The notes beneath the pieces are model-generated. The model searched no databases and was not told the DNA's origin. It saw only the letters and a list, made by a program, of their open reading frames with translations. A stretch of DNA of 64,000 nt from JBGPTK01 sp963797765 (GTDB taxonomy: Bacteria > Acidobacteriota > Terriglobia > Acidiferrales > UBA7541). The stretch covers positions 1,426,001-1,490,000 of the forward strand of contig CAWCQU010000003.1 in the NCBI GenBank assembly GCA_963797765.1, read 5' to 3'. Each line of letters starts with the position of its first letter. Position 1 is the stretch's first letter. This document shows, piece after piece, positions 46,218 to 55,356 of this stretch. The position numbers were made by a program, and so were the translations under genes.

Positions 46218-47607
46218 CTATTCGTCGGAGCTTTGCTCCGGCTCAACTGGGGCGGGGGTGGGGGGCACTTGGCGGCCGGTTAGACGGGCGACGGCGGTGC
46301 GCAGGTGCTTTCTGGTGGATTCGGGTAGGTAGGTGCGGAGGCGGGCTCGGGCGGCGGCTACGCCTCTTGTGAATTTGATGTACAAGGCGCCGCGGCTGCC
46401 TGGGCGGGCGCAACTGCGTTGCAAATAGGAATGGGTGGTGGCTTTCCAGCGGAGCTTGTAGGGATCGCTATCGCCCAGGAAATCGTAGAACTCGACGCCT
46501 CGAGCGATCAGGTCGCGCAGGATCAGGGCTTTCAGGACTGTGCCTACGCTGTCGTTGGAGAAGGCTGGGATCGAAGCCGTTTTGCAGGGTGTAGGAGGCG
46601 TTGCCGAAGTGGAAGTTGAATTCGGTGGCTACGGGCTTGCCGTCGAATTCGAGCAGCCAGAACTCGAGCCAGCCTCGATCGAGGAATTGCGCGCCCATCT
46701 CGGCATAAAACTGGCGTCGGGCGGCGAGGCCGAAACTGCCTGGTTCGTTGCGCACGGACCAGCGCTTGGTGTGCAGGTCGAAAAGCTGCTCCAGAAATTG
46801 CGGCAATTCGCCTTGGTTCATGCAGCGGCGCTGCACCGACTGGTAATTCTTTTCCATGCGGCGCAGCTTTTGATTGATTTCCTTGCGCAGGCGGCGCGAG
46901 AGCGAACCCAAATACTCTTCCCAATTGTTGGGGAGATGGACCACTTGATGGTCATTTTCGCGCTGCCAGTAAACCCAGCGGCGGGCGGCCAGCTCAGCGC
47001 CCAGGGCGCGAGCCACGGGAGATTCGGCAGGGACGGTATTCAGCGCCAAAACGTCCCATTCCTTGCGGTGCAGCTCGCACCAATCGAGCACGGCAGAGCA
47101 AAACGGCCCCTCGTACCCGGCGCGGACGAGAAAATCGAGGCTGTCGGAGTCTTTTGTGCCGTCGCCGAGCAATTGCAGCACTTGAAGAGTGCCCAGAGCG
47201 GTGCGGCTCTCGACGAAAGCGAGCAGCGCCAGGCCGACCAGCTCTTTTGAATCGTCATACGCAGCCAGGGCGATCACGCGCTGGCCGTTGCCGTAGGCGT
47301 TCCACCAGGGCTTCAACCACTCCCAGGAAAGGAATATCGTTTTTTCTGGGCATTCCAGCAGCAAAGATTCCCAGGCGGACTTAATCTGCTCGAAATCCTG
47401 CCAGCCTTCATATTGCTCGAGGTGCATTTTATTGATTTTTTTTGAAGCAATAGGAGCATTGCCCATTACCGCGACGGCGGTATCGGAAGAAACTTCTCCG
47501 CCCTGTTGATTGTTCTGGAGCATCGTGGGAGATGGGATAACTGCCGAAGGGCCGCCCGCCGATGGACTTGGTGCGGAAGAAGCCGAAGAATGGCTTCCTA
47601 CTCCCAA
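46218..47607 (-). CDS. FemAB/CelD-type GNAT acetyltransferase, one frame change
   Basis: Such proteins acylate surface polysaccharides or peptidoglycan precursors. The first frame covers an Ala/Ser-rich N-terminus and the domain ESLLLECPEKTIFLSWEWLKPWW...YNGQ-like core, including SRRLRKEINQKLRRMEK and WLEFWLLEFDGKPVATEFNFHFGNASYTLQNGFDPS. Near 46563 one extra base shifts the frame; the +1 reading restores FSNDSVGTVLKALILRDLIA and YDFLGDSDPYKLRWKATTH, ending at 46218. It is divergent from a GT4 glycosyltransferase, which fits a polysaccharide role. Confidence 0.75.
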
Positions 47608-48148
47608 ACCGACTCGAAGATTGAGGCCAGCTAGCGCGGACGATTCAAAGACAGTAAGGCGCTCTCCTTTTCAAAGGGGCTGTTTAGGCTCCTTTATTGT
47701 TTAACTTGACCCGGTGGAATGCGCAAGCGATCCGCCTTCCGGGTGTGTTCAAATCTCTAACAGAGAGTTCAAAATCAGCGTTTTGGCGTGGCACAGGCCC
47801 TGGCTTCGCTGAACCGGCGGGCAAGCCAGGGCTCGGTTCGCAGCCGACTGCGAACCGGTTCCTGGGCGTTTCGGTTTCTGCCGTGCTGCCGCGCATGGGA
47901 GCCATGGAAAAAGCCATCACCCTGCTGCAAAAGTGGTCACATCACCGCGCGAAAGGGCCGTTCCAACAGCAAGAATCAGTTATCTTAGGAAGTGCAGGAC
48001 CAAAGGGACCGTGATCGCGATGCTTGCCGTTCGCGGCCTGGCCTCAACTGGTTCTCTGCACGCGCCCTGCGAAGCTCTAGACGTAATTGAGGGTGGCTGG
48101 TTTACTTTGGATCGGAACAAGAGGACGTAAGTTACACGGAGCAATTCC
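47608..48148. other. 541-base divergent intergenic region
   Basis: Lies between the acetyltransferase and glycosyltransferase genes. There is an imperfect hairpin around GGTTCGCAGCC/GACTGCGAACC near 47832-47862. No gene or clear promoter is seen. Confidence 0.35.
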
Positions 48149-49381
48149 ATGCCTGAGGCCGCGTCCATGACGGAGGTATCCCACCCGGCCGATGCGCCGG
48201 ATCGCGGGCTGGAGGCCGGCACTTCGCCGCGCAGTTCCGGTCAATTGCCGCATGTGCTGTTCCTGATCGACCGCTACGTGGGGCGCAATGGCGGCGCGGA
48301 AATGGCGCTGCATCACATTATCCGCCAGCTATATCCCGATCGCTTTCGTTGCACCCTGGCTGTGTTTGGCGTTTATCCGGGAGTGAAGCTTTCCGAGCAC
48401 TTCGATTGCCCTGCTTACGATTTTCCGCTGCGCAGCACTCACGATTGGAATGCCCTGCGGACGGCTGCTCAACTTTCACGGATTATTCGCCGCGAACACG
48501 TGGATATCACCCACACGTTTTTCGAGACTTCGGACATTTGGGGCGGCGTTATTGCGAAGTTGAGCGGATGTCCTTTCCTGATTTCCAGCCGGCGAGACAT
48601 GGGCATCCAGCGGGGCCGGAAACACGATATTGGATACCGGCTGCTGCGGCCGTTCACGGATTTGGTGTTGCCGGTCTCGGGCCAGGTGCGGGATTTTTGC
48701 ATCGAGCGGGACGGGCTGGATGCGAGGAAAGTGGTGACGCTGTATAACGGAGTGGATTTGAGGCGGCTGGATCAAGAGGGCGGTAGCGATGAGCTGCGCG
48801 CGTCGCTGGGATTGCGGGATGCGTCTCACTTGATTTCGACGGTTGGAAATCTTCGTCCCATCAAAGGGACGGACGTGATGATTCGGGCCATGGCGATTGT
48901 TCGCCGGAGATTTCCGCGCGCGGTGTATGTGATTGCCGGGCTTCCCCACGATCATGGGTATGCGGACCAGCTTAAAGAACTTTGCAAGGAACTGGGCGCC
49001 GGGGAAAATGTTTGTTTTGCGGGCAATCAGGATCATATCGGACGATTTTTGAAAATGACGCAGGTTTTCTGCCTGCCGTCGCGCAGCGAAGGTTTTTCGA
49101 ATGCGCTGATTGAGGCAATGGCTTGCAGTCTTCCGTGCGTGGCGACGCGCGTGGGCGGTAATGGCGAAGCATTGGAAGAAGGCGTGAGCGGCTATCTGGT
49201 GGAAAGCGAAGATGTGGAGGCAATGGCCGCGCGCATTTCGGATCTGCTGGAAAACCCGGAACGGGCGCGGCAAATGGGAGCGGCGGCGCGGCGGGCCGTT
49301 GAGCAGCGATTTACGGTGGAAGCGATGGCGGGACGCCTAGCGGAATTGTATGAGAAATTGCTGCAGAAAAAGCGCAGGTAG
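48149..49381 (+). CDS. GT4-family glycosyltransferase
   Basis: A 410-residue retaining glycosyltransferase with GT-B fold. The N-domain begins PHVLFLIDRYVGRNGGAEMALHHII. The C-domain has VGNLRPIKGTDVMIRAMAIV, ENVCFAGNQDHIGRFLKM and the E-x7-E motif SRSEGFSNALIEAMACSLPCVAT near residue 310. A 30-residue hydrophilic N-terminal extension is present. It probably builds exopolysaccharide or glycolipid in the cytoplasm. The divergent FemAB/CelD-type gene supports a surface polysaccharide context. Confidence 0.88.
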   Translation: MPEAASMTEVSHPADAPDRGLEAGTSPRSSGQLPHVLFLIDRYVGRNGGAEMALHHIIRQLYPDRFRCTLAVFGVYPGVKLSEHFDCPAYDFPLRSTHDWNALRTAAQLSRIIRREHVDITHTFFETSDIWGGVIAKLSGCPFLISSRRDMGIQRGRKHDIGYRLLRPFTDLVLPVSGQVRDFCIERDGLDARKVVTLYNGVDLRRLDQEGGSDELRASLGLRDASHLISTVGNLRPIKGTDVMIRAMAIVRRRFPRAVYVIAGLPHDHGYADQLKELCKELGAGENVCFAGNQDHIGRFLKMTQVFCLPSRSEGFSNALIEAMACSLPCVATRVGGNGEALEEGVSGYLVESEDVEAMAARISDLLENPERARQMGAAARRAVEQRFTVEAMAGRLAELYEKLLQKKRR

Positions 49382-49441
49382 AGAGCCGCACACCGTCGCA
49401 GCCCACGGCTGCCGGGAATTCTTCGAAGTAATTCAGGAAAC

Positions 49442-49468
49442 GCACGCAGCCAGGAGTGGCTGCGCTAC
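49442..49468 (+). repeat. single palindromic repeat (GCACAGCC family)
   Basis: CACGCAGCCAGGAGTGGCTG continuing CGCTAC; a hairpin of the same family as those at 32344, 49997 and 51317. Confidence 0.7.
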
Positions 49469-49531
49469 CGGGGCGCCGATTCCTTTTCTCGCGCCATTGC
49501 TTTTCGATGTTTCCCACCATATCGTGCAGGC

Positions 49532-49990
49532 ATGACGCTCAATCGAACTGCAATTTGTGTGTTGTTTTTCGCGATCGCTTCTTCGCTTTCCGCCAGTGAC
49601 TCGCCCAAACAACTGGAACATGTGGCTGAACAAGCGCTTGCCGCGCGGGAGAAGATGATGCAGCAGGACGCCACCGCGGCCGATGTGGACGTGTTTCTGG
49701 CATTCTGCACGGACAATTTGATTTACGAAGATCCAGTTGTGAAGATGAAAATCGAGGGCAAGGAGCAGATTCGCAAAGGCATGACTGCGTACCTGGGCGC
49801 TTCACGGGGTGTGCGGATCATTGTGACTAAACGCATTGCAGCCGCAAATGTGGTGGTTCTGGAGCAAACTGTTTCCTTTGAAGCGAAACAATCGGACGAT
49901 AGTTGGAAGCCACAGAGCCGCCAGCAGGTGACAATTTTTGAGTTTGAAGGATTGAAGATTCGGCGAATCGCGGATTATTGGGCGCGCTAG
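49532..49990 (+). CDS. secreted SnoaL/NTF2-like protein
   Basis: 152 residues with a signal peptide (MTLNRTAICVLFFAIASSLSA, cleavage near 21). The mature part resembles the NTF2-like fold: VDVFLAFCTDNLIYEDPVVKMKIEGKEQIRKGMTAYLG, then VRIIVTKRIAAANVVVLEQTVSFEAK and FEFEGLKIRRIADYW. Such proteins are small-ligand binders or isomerases; the ligand is unknown. Palindromic repeats flank the gene on both sides. Confidence 0.72.
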   Translation: MTLNRTAICVLFFAIASSLSASDSPKQLEHVAEQALAAREKMMQQDATAADVDVFLAFCTDNLIYEDPVVKMKIEGKEQIRKGMTAYLGASRGVRIIVTKRIAAANVVVLEQTVSFEAKQSDDSWKPQSRQQVTIFEFEGLKIRRIADYWAR

Positions 49991-49996
49991 GTGTTC

Positions 49997-50083
49997 GTAG
50001 CGCAGCCACTCCTGGCTGCGTGCTTTTTTTTAGACCTTCGGCGCGTAGGCAGAGACCTGCACAGCCAAGAGTGGCTGTGCTAC
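49997..50083 (+). repeat. inverted pair of palindromic repeats (REPIN-like)
   Basis: GTAGCGCAGCCACTCCTGGC (continuing TGCGTGC) at 49997-50023 and the opposite orientation GCACAGCCAAGAGTGGCTGT (continuing GCTAC) at 50059-50083. Confidence 0.72.
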
Positions 50084-50195
50084 CCACTGTTGTTGACAGT
50101 GCCCGCGCTGCACCGTACTCTCGAAAGTAGGCGGGCGCTTGGCTCGGATTGCGCTGTACGGCGATTGGCGCTGCTGGCGCCGGCTAAAGGAATCA

Positions 50196-51030
50196 ATGGA
50201 CCTGTTCGAAGAGATCGTGCGGATGCGGCGGGCCGGGCAGCGCGGCGCACTGGCTACAATTGTGCATACCAACGGATCGATTCCCAGTTTTGAAAGTTCG
50301 CGGATGCTGGTGCGCGAAGATGGGTCGATCGCGGGGACGGTGGGCGGCGGATGCGTGGAAGCAGAGGTTTGGGCGGCCGCAAAGGAAGTGCTGCGCGCGG
50401 AAATGCCGCGTAAAATGACGTTTAATTTGAACAACGAAGCGGCGTACGATTCGGGATTGATCTGCGGCGGCACTCTGGAGATTTTTGTGGAGCCGATTCT
50501 TGCCACAGCCGATGCTGTATCTATTTGGCGGCGGCCACGTTTCCACCGCGGTGGCGCGCGTGGCCCAACTGGCGGGATTCACGATCGGAGTGGTGGATGA
50601 CCGGGTTGCATTCGCGAATGCCGAGCGCTTCCCGATGGCCGCCGTCGCGGATATTCACACCAGTTACGAGGAAGCATTTGAAAAGATTAAGCCGACCGCT
50701 TCCACTTTTATCGTGATCATCACGCGCGGACATAAGGACGACATGCGCGTGCTGGAATGGGCGGTGAAAACCGAGGCGCGCTACATCGGGATGATTGGCA
50801 GCAAGCGCAAAGTGATTTCCACTTATAAGGCGCTGGAAAAGGAAGGCACGCCGATGGAAAAATTCGAACGCGTGCACGCTCCCGTGGGGCTTGAAATCGG
50901 CGCGCTCACTCCCGAGGAAATTGCCGTCAGCATTACCGCTGAATTGATCGCCGTGCGCCGCAATGCCGAAACCGCCGTGCCCAGCAAAGCCCTAAAGCTC
51001 GATCAAATTCCCAGCCACACTGCCGATTAG
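50196..51030 (+). CDS. XdhC/CoxI-family molybdoenzyme maturation factor, one frame change
   Basis: Helps insert sulfurated molybdenum cofactor into xanthine dehydrogenase-type enzymes. The ATG at 50196 has AAAGGA just upstream. The XdhC_CoxI domain (MDLFEEIVRMRRAGQRGALATIV..., GGGCVEAEVW, CGGTLEIFVEPIL) is in the first frame. After one extra base near 50502, the +1 frame continues PQPMLYLFGGGHVSTAVARVAQLAGF, the Rossmann domain, to YIGMIGSKRKV and the end. Only this one base interrupts an otherwise normal 277-residue protein. It is followed after three bases by mocA. Confidence 0.82.
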
Positions 51031-51033
51031 CGC

Positions 51034-51750
51034 ATGCTCGCCGCCGTCATTTTGGCTGCCGGCGAATCGCGCAGGATGGGCGAGCCCAAAGCGCTGGTTG
51101 ATTTTCGCGGACGCACATTTTTGCAGCGCTTGCTCGACGCGACCAGGCATCCGCGCGTGGGGGTGACGCGCGTAGTGCTCGGCGCGCGTGCCGAAGAAAT
51201 TCGCGCGGCGCTGAAACTTGATCCCGCCATCTTGGTCGAAAATTCCGATTGGCAGCAGGGGCAGCTTTCTTCGATCCAAGCCGCAATTCGCAGCCTGCGG
51301 GCGGATGGCGGTTCGGGTAGCACAGCCACCCCTGGCTGTGCGCCGGATGGGTCGCGAAAGAAAACCACACAGGCAGGAGTGCCTGTGCTACCAAAACCGG
51401 ACGCCACTCGCAGCCTGGCTTCGGAGACAACCGAGGGAATGGTGCTCTGCCCCGTCGACCATCCGCTGATCTCGGCGAAGGTGGTGGCGGCACTGATCGA
51501 GCAATTCGATTCGAGCGGAAAGCCGGTCGTGCTCCCCACTTTCCAAGGCCGCCGCGGACATCCCGTAATCTTTCGCAGCAATCTCTACGATGAACTGTTG
51601 GCGGCATCACCTGAAATCGGGGCGCGCGCGGTAGTGTGGGCTCACGCGGATGGGGTGCTGGAAGTACCGACGGAAGATCAGTCTGTTATTTTGAATTTAA
51701 ATGATCCAGAAAGCTTGCGAGCGGCGCGGGAGCGCCGGGACCTTACTTGA
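51034..51750 (+). CDS. mocA: MocA/MobA-like molybdenum cofactor nucleotidyltransferase with an inserted repeat
   Basis: Transfers CMP (MocA) or GMP to molybdopterin. The signature LAAGESRRMGEPKALVDF is at residues 7-24, followed by VENSDWQQGQLSSIQAAI, CPVDHPL (metal site) and GRRGHPVIF. The 238 residues exceed the usual 190-205. The excess of about 35 residues falls between IRSLRADGG and TEGMVLC and is encoded by a palindromic repeat pair (51317-51391) that keeps the frame open. The gene follows xdhC closely, so the two act on the same cofactor. It overlaps the convergent Fe-S scaffold gene by eight bases. Confidence 0.82.
   Translation: MLAAVILAAGESRRMGEPKALVDFRGRTFLQRLLDATRHPRVGVTRVVLGARAEEIRAALKLDPAILVENSDWQQGQLSSIQAAIRSLRADGGSGSTATPGCAPDGSRKKTTQAGVPVLPKPDATRSLASETTEGMVLCPVDHPLISAKVVAALIEQFDSSGKPVVLPTFQGRRGHPVIFRSNLYDELLAASPEIGARAVVWAHADGVLEVPTEDQSVILNLNDPESLRAARERRDLT
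51317..51391 (+). repeat. inverted palindromic repeat pair inside mocA, in frame
   Basis: GTAGCACAGCCACCCCTGGC (continuing TGTGCG) and the opposite CACAGGCAGGAGTGCCTGTG (continuing CTAC). It is the same family and arrangement as the intergenic pairs at 32344 and 49997, but here translated as part of the protein. Confidence 0.8.
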
Positions 51751-52108
51751 TTTGCTTCAGCAAAGATTCCAGCGCGTCACAGGCAAGCTGCGCGCCGTGT
51801 GCGGTGGCGGGCGGAAGCCCTCCAAGTAATTCCGATAAATGCGCGGGCGTGATGCGCCGCGCTTCATCAAGCGTTTTGCCGCGCAGAATTTCCGTCAGCA
51901 GCGAACTGCACGCAATCGCGGTAACACATCCCTGAGTCTTGAATCGCGCCTCGACGATTCGTCCTGCTTCCACGCGCGCGCCCAGCCGCAAAATATCCCC
52001 GCAAACCGGATTCGAAACTTCCACCACGGCCGTGGCTTCAGCTAAATCCCCAGCGTTGCGAGGATTCTTGAAATGATCGAGGACCGTTTCGCTGTAGAGG
52101 CTGTACAC
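51743..52108 (-). CDS. IscU/NifU-N-type iron-sulfur scaffold
   Basis: Assembles and hands on Fe-S clusters. The conserved start is YSETVLDHFKNPRNAGDL, which is reached from a GTG at 52108; the open frame extends to 52216 but the extension encodes HPERSEGSR, a translation typical of a dispersed repeat. The three cluster-binding cysteines are present: Cys36 in SNPVCGDIL, Cys61 in TQGCVTAIACSS and Cys110 in QLACDAL. At 121 residues it matches the NifU_N family. No iscS neighbour is visible. Confidence 0.85.
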   Translation of the reverse strand: MYSLYSETVLDHFKNPRNAGDLAEATAVVEVSNPVCGDILRLGARVEAGRIVEARFKTQGCVTAIACSSLLTEILRGKTLDEARRITPAHLSELLGGLPPATAHGAQLACDALESLLKQIK

Positions 52109-52300
52109 GAGCGCAGTATCGCAGACCCCCGCCGCCCATTCAACGCCCTCCGTGCGTTCACAGCCTGCTCGTGATCCCTCACTCCGTTCGGGATGACTAC
52201 AAGGACCGTTGCCCAATAAAAAACGAGCTTCCGCCGATTTAACGGCATTGCCGTCAACTCCAGCGGAAGCTCGTGGGGTCGTTCTACTAACTTCGCGGAC

Positions 52301-52645
52301 CTAGCGGCCGGCGGCTTTGGCTGAGGTGATGGACTTGTAACCGCAGCTTCCGGCTTTCTTCAGTGCTTCGATTGATTCCGCGGCGGTCATCAGCGGAGTG
52401 GTTTTCACCGACTTGCACGCGCCGCCCCCCGCGAAGGCAATGGCAATCGCGGCCGCGGAAACGTTGTCGGGCATCTCGAGAATTCCCACCACGTCGTGAT
52501 CACCAAATGCGAAATAAAATGTTTCCATCTTTCCGCCGAGCTTTTCGATTGGCTTCCTCACGATATCGATGCGGTCCTGCGGATTCTTCATCAATGCTTC
52601 CCAGGCTTGCGCGGTATACGAAATTTCAGCCAGGTAATGTGGCAT
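52301..52645 (-). CDS. GYD-domain protein
   Basis: 114 residues with the typical pattern: MPHYLAEISYTAQAWEALMKNP, IVRKPIEKLGGKMETFYFAFGDHDVVGILEMPDNVSAAAIAIAF, and LMTAAESIEALKKA. GGAGG lies upstream of the ATG. The GYD family is dimeric and ferredoxin-like with unknown function. It stands alone. Confidence 0.82.
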   Translation of the reverse strand: MPHYLAEISYTAQAWEALMKNPQDRIDIVRKPIEKLGGKMETFYFAFGDHDVVGILEMPDNVSAAAIAIAFAGGGACKSVKTTPLMTAAESIEALKKAGSCGYKSITSAKAAGR

Positions 52646-52880
52646 GGGGACCTCCGGTCCTCAAAATGTTGGAACCTGTGCGCGGATACTGGCAAAGCCC
52701 GAAGCCAAAGTCAAGGCAGGCGCCAGATCGCTCCAATTGCGGCGAACCTGGCGGCTCCGCGGCGTTCCTTAAGGGAGCGAGCCAGACAGGCCAATTCGGA
52801 TGGCACGATCGAGAGGACGCTGCTGCGTGGCTTCTTGCCGGCTGGATATTTGCGTGGTAATTCTTTTCGCATCAATTGTG

Positions 52881-53822
52881 ATGGACGCGCACACTCAACG
52901 GCCGGCGTGGCAAACCCTGCTGGCGTTCGCGATTATTTATTTTGTCTGGGGATCGACGTTTCTCGCGATTCGCGTGGGCGTTCGCGAGGTTCCGCCGTTT
53001 CTTTTGGCGGGGATTCGTTTTCTGGTTGCCGGGATCGTGCTATTCGGATGGACGGTAGCACGGGGCGAGCGGAGGCCCAGCAGGAGCGAGTGGGCGTCCG
53101 TATCGCTGCTGGCCGTGCTGATTTTTGTAATCGATTACGGATTGCTGTTCTGGGCGGAGCAGCGCGTGCCTTCGGGAATCGCCGCGGTGATGATGGCTAC
53201 CATCCCGGTATTTATGGCGCTGTCTGAAATTATTTTTCTGCGGACGCAGCGGCTGACCATGCGCCTGGGCTTGGCGCTATTGATCGGGCTGGGCGGAGTG
53301 GCCGTGCTGGTGATCCGCTCGCTGGACCTGGGCGGGGCGCCGGTCGACCGGAGGGGCGCGGTGGCGTTGCTCATCGCGTCGATCAGTTGGTCGGTAGCGT
53401 CGGCGTTCGCGCGCAAATTGCCGCTACCATCCTCGAAAGTGATGAGCTCGGGAGCACAGATGCTGACCGGCGGCGTGTTTCTCGCTCTCACGTCAACGGC
53501 ACTGGGCGAATTTCGTAATTTTCATCCGTCGTCCGTTTCGCGCGGCGCGTGGCTCGCGTTGCTTTATTTGATCGTGGCCGGCTCAATCATCGCGTTCACC
53601 GCTTACGTCTGGCTGATCCATCATGAATCGCCCACAAAAGTCGGCACCTACGCCTACGTGAATCCAGTGGTGGCTGTGCTGCTGGGTTATTTGCTGGGCG
53701 GCGAAGCCCTGGGCCCGCGAACCATTCTGGGCACCCTGTTCGTTCTAATCAGCGTGGTGGTAATCACCACCACAAGAACGAAGAAAGCCGCAGCGGCAGC
53801 GCCGCTGGAAGATATGGGCTGA
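52881..53822 (+). CDS. EamA/RhaT-family drug/metabolite exporter
   Basis: A ten-helix inner-membrane transporter. The ATG at 52881 (MDAHTQRPAWQTLLAFAIIYFVWGSTFLAIRVGV) begins the first EamA repeat; the frame is open from 52800. The second repeat starts at GAVALLIASISWSVASAFARKL and ends with KVGTYAYVNPVVAVLLGYLLGGEALGPRTILGTLFVLISVVVI, the signature of the family. At 313 residues the size is normal. The substrate cannot be predicted. Confidence 0.87.
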   Translation: MDAHTQRPAWQTLLAFAIIYFVWGSTFLAIRVGVREVPPFLLAGIRFLVAGIVLFGWTVARGERRPSRSEWASVSLLAVLIFVIDYGLLFWAEQRVPSGIAAVMMATIPVFMALSEIIFLRTQRLTMRLGLALLIGLGGVAVLVIRSLDLGGAPVDRRGAVALLIASISWSVASAFARKLPLPSSKVMSSGAQMLTGGVFLALTSTALGEFRNFHPSSVSRGAWLALLYLIVAGSIIAFTAYVWLIHHESPTKVGTYAYVNPVVAVLLGYLLGGEALGPRTILGTLFVLISVVVITTTRTKKAAAAAPLEDMG

Positions 53823-53957
53823 CAAGCGGTTAGTCGAATTACTGGACAATGTGAGGGCACCTGTCCGGACACCGCGCTAAACGGGCAAATGAAATAGGAA
53901 TGGCCAGATCCGATTTTTATTTTTGCAAATTTAAGGGTTGGGGTATCTTTGTGGAGA

Positions 53958-54704
53958 ATGCGGCCACTCGTTCTATTGTTACTAACACTGCTCCAAAGCT
54001 TGGCTGCCAGCACCCAGAATTGTCCGATGAGCGACGCGCGGCCTGCCCAAGCATCTGTAGCTTCGACACTGCATGGAACTTTAAAGCTTCATGATGAGCT
54101 TAGGCAATGGCTTGGTCTAACACTTGAAAAACCAGCGTGTGGACAGGACGAAATCCAGCTTGTTTTTTCCGATGACAAAGCTCTGAGAAGTGCGGAATCC
54201 TTCCGTGGATGCGCCGTCTCCGCTACCGGAAAACTATTCGAGAGTCCGACTGGTTACTTCTCGGCTGTGATTGCAATATCCGACCCGGCGCTGAAGCCTG
54301 ACCCTTCTTGCCGCCCATTTCCAGTCGAGCCGGACTCAACCACTGCTCTCATTCCAGTTAGCTTGAAAAGTTTCCGTGCATCCATAACCGTGGATTACCG
54401 GGGCAAAGGTCATGTCGAGGTGCGAGTCTGGCGCAGTGGGAACAATGAAGCTCTCCAACCGTGGAAGTCGTTCGTGTATTACGGGCTGAACGGTGGTCAA
54501 GATGTGATGTGGTTTGGTTGCCGCAAAGGTTTTGGTATTAAGGGAATTACCCAGACACCAAAATCACCAGGTGGATTTATTGAGAGCGACGGAGACTCGC
54601 CGAGTACTGTCATTCAGAATATGGAAGGCGTCAATAGAGTGGAATTTGCGTGCGAGAAGAAACCCGAAAGAACCTCTTCAAAAAAGGCCCCACTGCCCGA
54701 TTAG
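53958..54704 (+). CDS. secreted protein of unknown function
   Basis: 248 residues from the ATG at 53958, with a signal peptide (MRPLVLLLLTLLQSLAASTQ). The body contains GKLFESPTGYFSAVIAISDPALKPDPSC, faintly like the DUF4431 pattern of a GKLF strand followed by a short beta core. There are four or more cysteines in pairs that may form disulfides. The 3' end precedes the zinc-finger gene by 60 bases, in the same direction. I do not recognise a family with confidence. Confidence 0.55.
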   Translation: MRPLVLLLLTLLQSLAASTQNCPMSDARPAQASVASTLHGTLKLHDELRQWLGLTLEKPACGQDEIQLVFSDDKALRSAESFRGCAVSATGKLFESPTGYFSAVIAISDPALKPDPSCRPFPVEPDSTTALIPVSLKSFRASITVDYRGKGHVEVRVWRSGNNEALQPWKSFVYYGLNGGQDVMWFGCRKGFGIKGITQTPKSPGGFIESDGDSPSTVIQNMEGVNRVEFACEKKPERTSSKKAPLPD

Positions 54705-54763
54705 TTGAGCTTCGCCCGAAGGTAATACGTCAAATAGGTTTAGAATGGCCGCGGGACGAAACC

Positions 54764-55159
54764 ATGAAAATAGTTAACATGACCAAAGAAAAGAGCTGCA
54801 CTTTCTGCAAGAAGTCCCAGCAGCTTGCCCGGTGCCTCATCGAGTCCCCCGACCAATGCACATACATCTGTGATGAGTGTGTCGTTGAGCCTGAAAGGCT
54901 GAAGCTTGCAGCCGAAGAGCAGGAAAACCAGAAAGACGCCTCCGTCCTTCTGCCCTCCAGATTTAGTAGATTCCTCCAAGAACATTTGGACCCGAAACAA
55001 CTGCGATGCTCATTTTGTCAGAAGAGGATTCGCTCAAGAGATTTACACGTACCTGCCACCCACCCTGGAACTCAGGTTCAAATCTGTAGCGAGTGCCTAG
55101 TCGTATGTCGCCAGATTCTGAGGGACGAAACTCAGAGAAAACACTCTTCAGTGCGATAA
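54764..55159 (+). CDS. stand-alone protein with two ClpX-type zinc fingers
   Basis: 131 residues with two ClpX-type C4 zinc fingers. The first is SCTFCKKSQQLARCLIE...CTYICDECV (Cys12, 15, 36, 39) and the second CSFCQKRIRSRDLHV...VQICSECLVVC (Cys82, 85, 108, 111). In ClpX this module dimerises and binds adaptors or substrates, but here no AAA+ or other domain follows. The linker is charged and helical. Possible roles are an adaptor for ClpXP or a nucleic-acid-binding factor; neither can be decided from sequence. A longer frame begins at 54650, but the ATG at 54764 fits better. Confidence 0.65.
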   Translation: MKIVNMTKEKSCTFCKKSQQLARCLIESPDQCTYICDECVVEPERLKLAAEEQENQKDASVLLPSRFSRFLQEHLDPKQLRCSFCQKRIRSRDLHVPATHPGTQVQICSECLVVCRQILRDETQRKHSSVR

Positions 55160-55356
55160 CTCCTGATTTGTCGGCTTGTCGGACATTTGATTTCGGGGCG
55201 CAAGAAACGATTCCATATGTACGGTTGAGCTCGCAGCGTTGATCGGGAGTTATCTCGATTTATTGACGGCGGGTGAGAAGGAGATCGAGAAATTAGGTAC
55301 ATCCGATGTCCGGTAGCTTTATGACTCTCCTCTTCCTCGATCCCTCGCCGTTGGGG

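Noticed and set aside
47697..48130. Small plus-strand frames between the acetyltransferase and glycosyltransferase genes
   Set aside because: No ribosome-binding site or recognisable protein features; likely intergenic.
52109..52216. Extended N-terminus of the IscU-like protein
   Set aside because: HPERSEGSR is a typical translation of a dispersed repeat, and the family starts at the SETVLDHF region.
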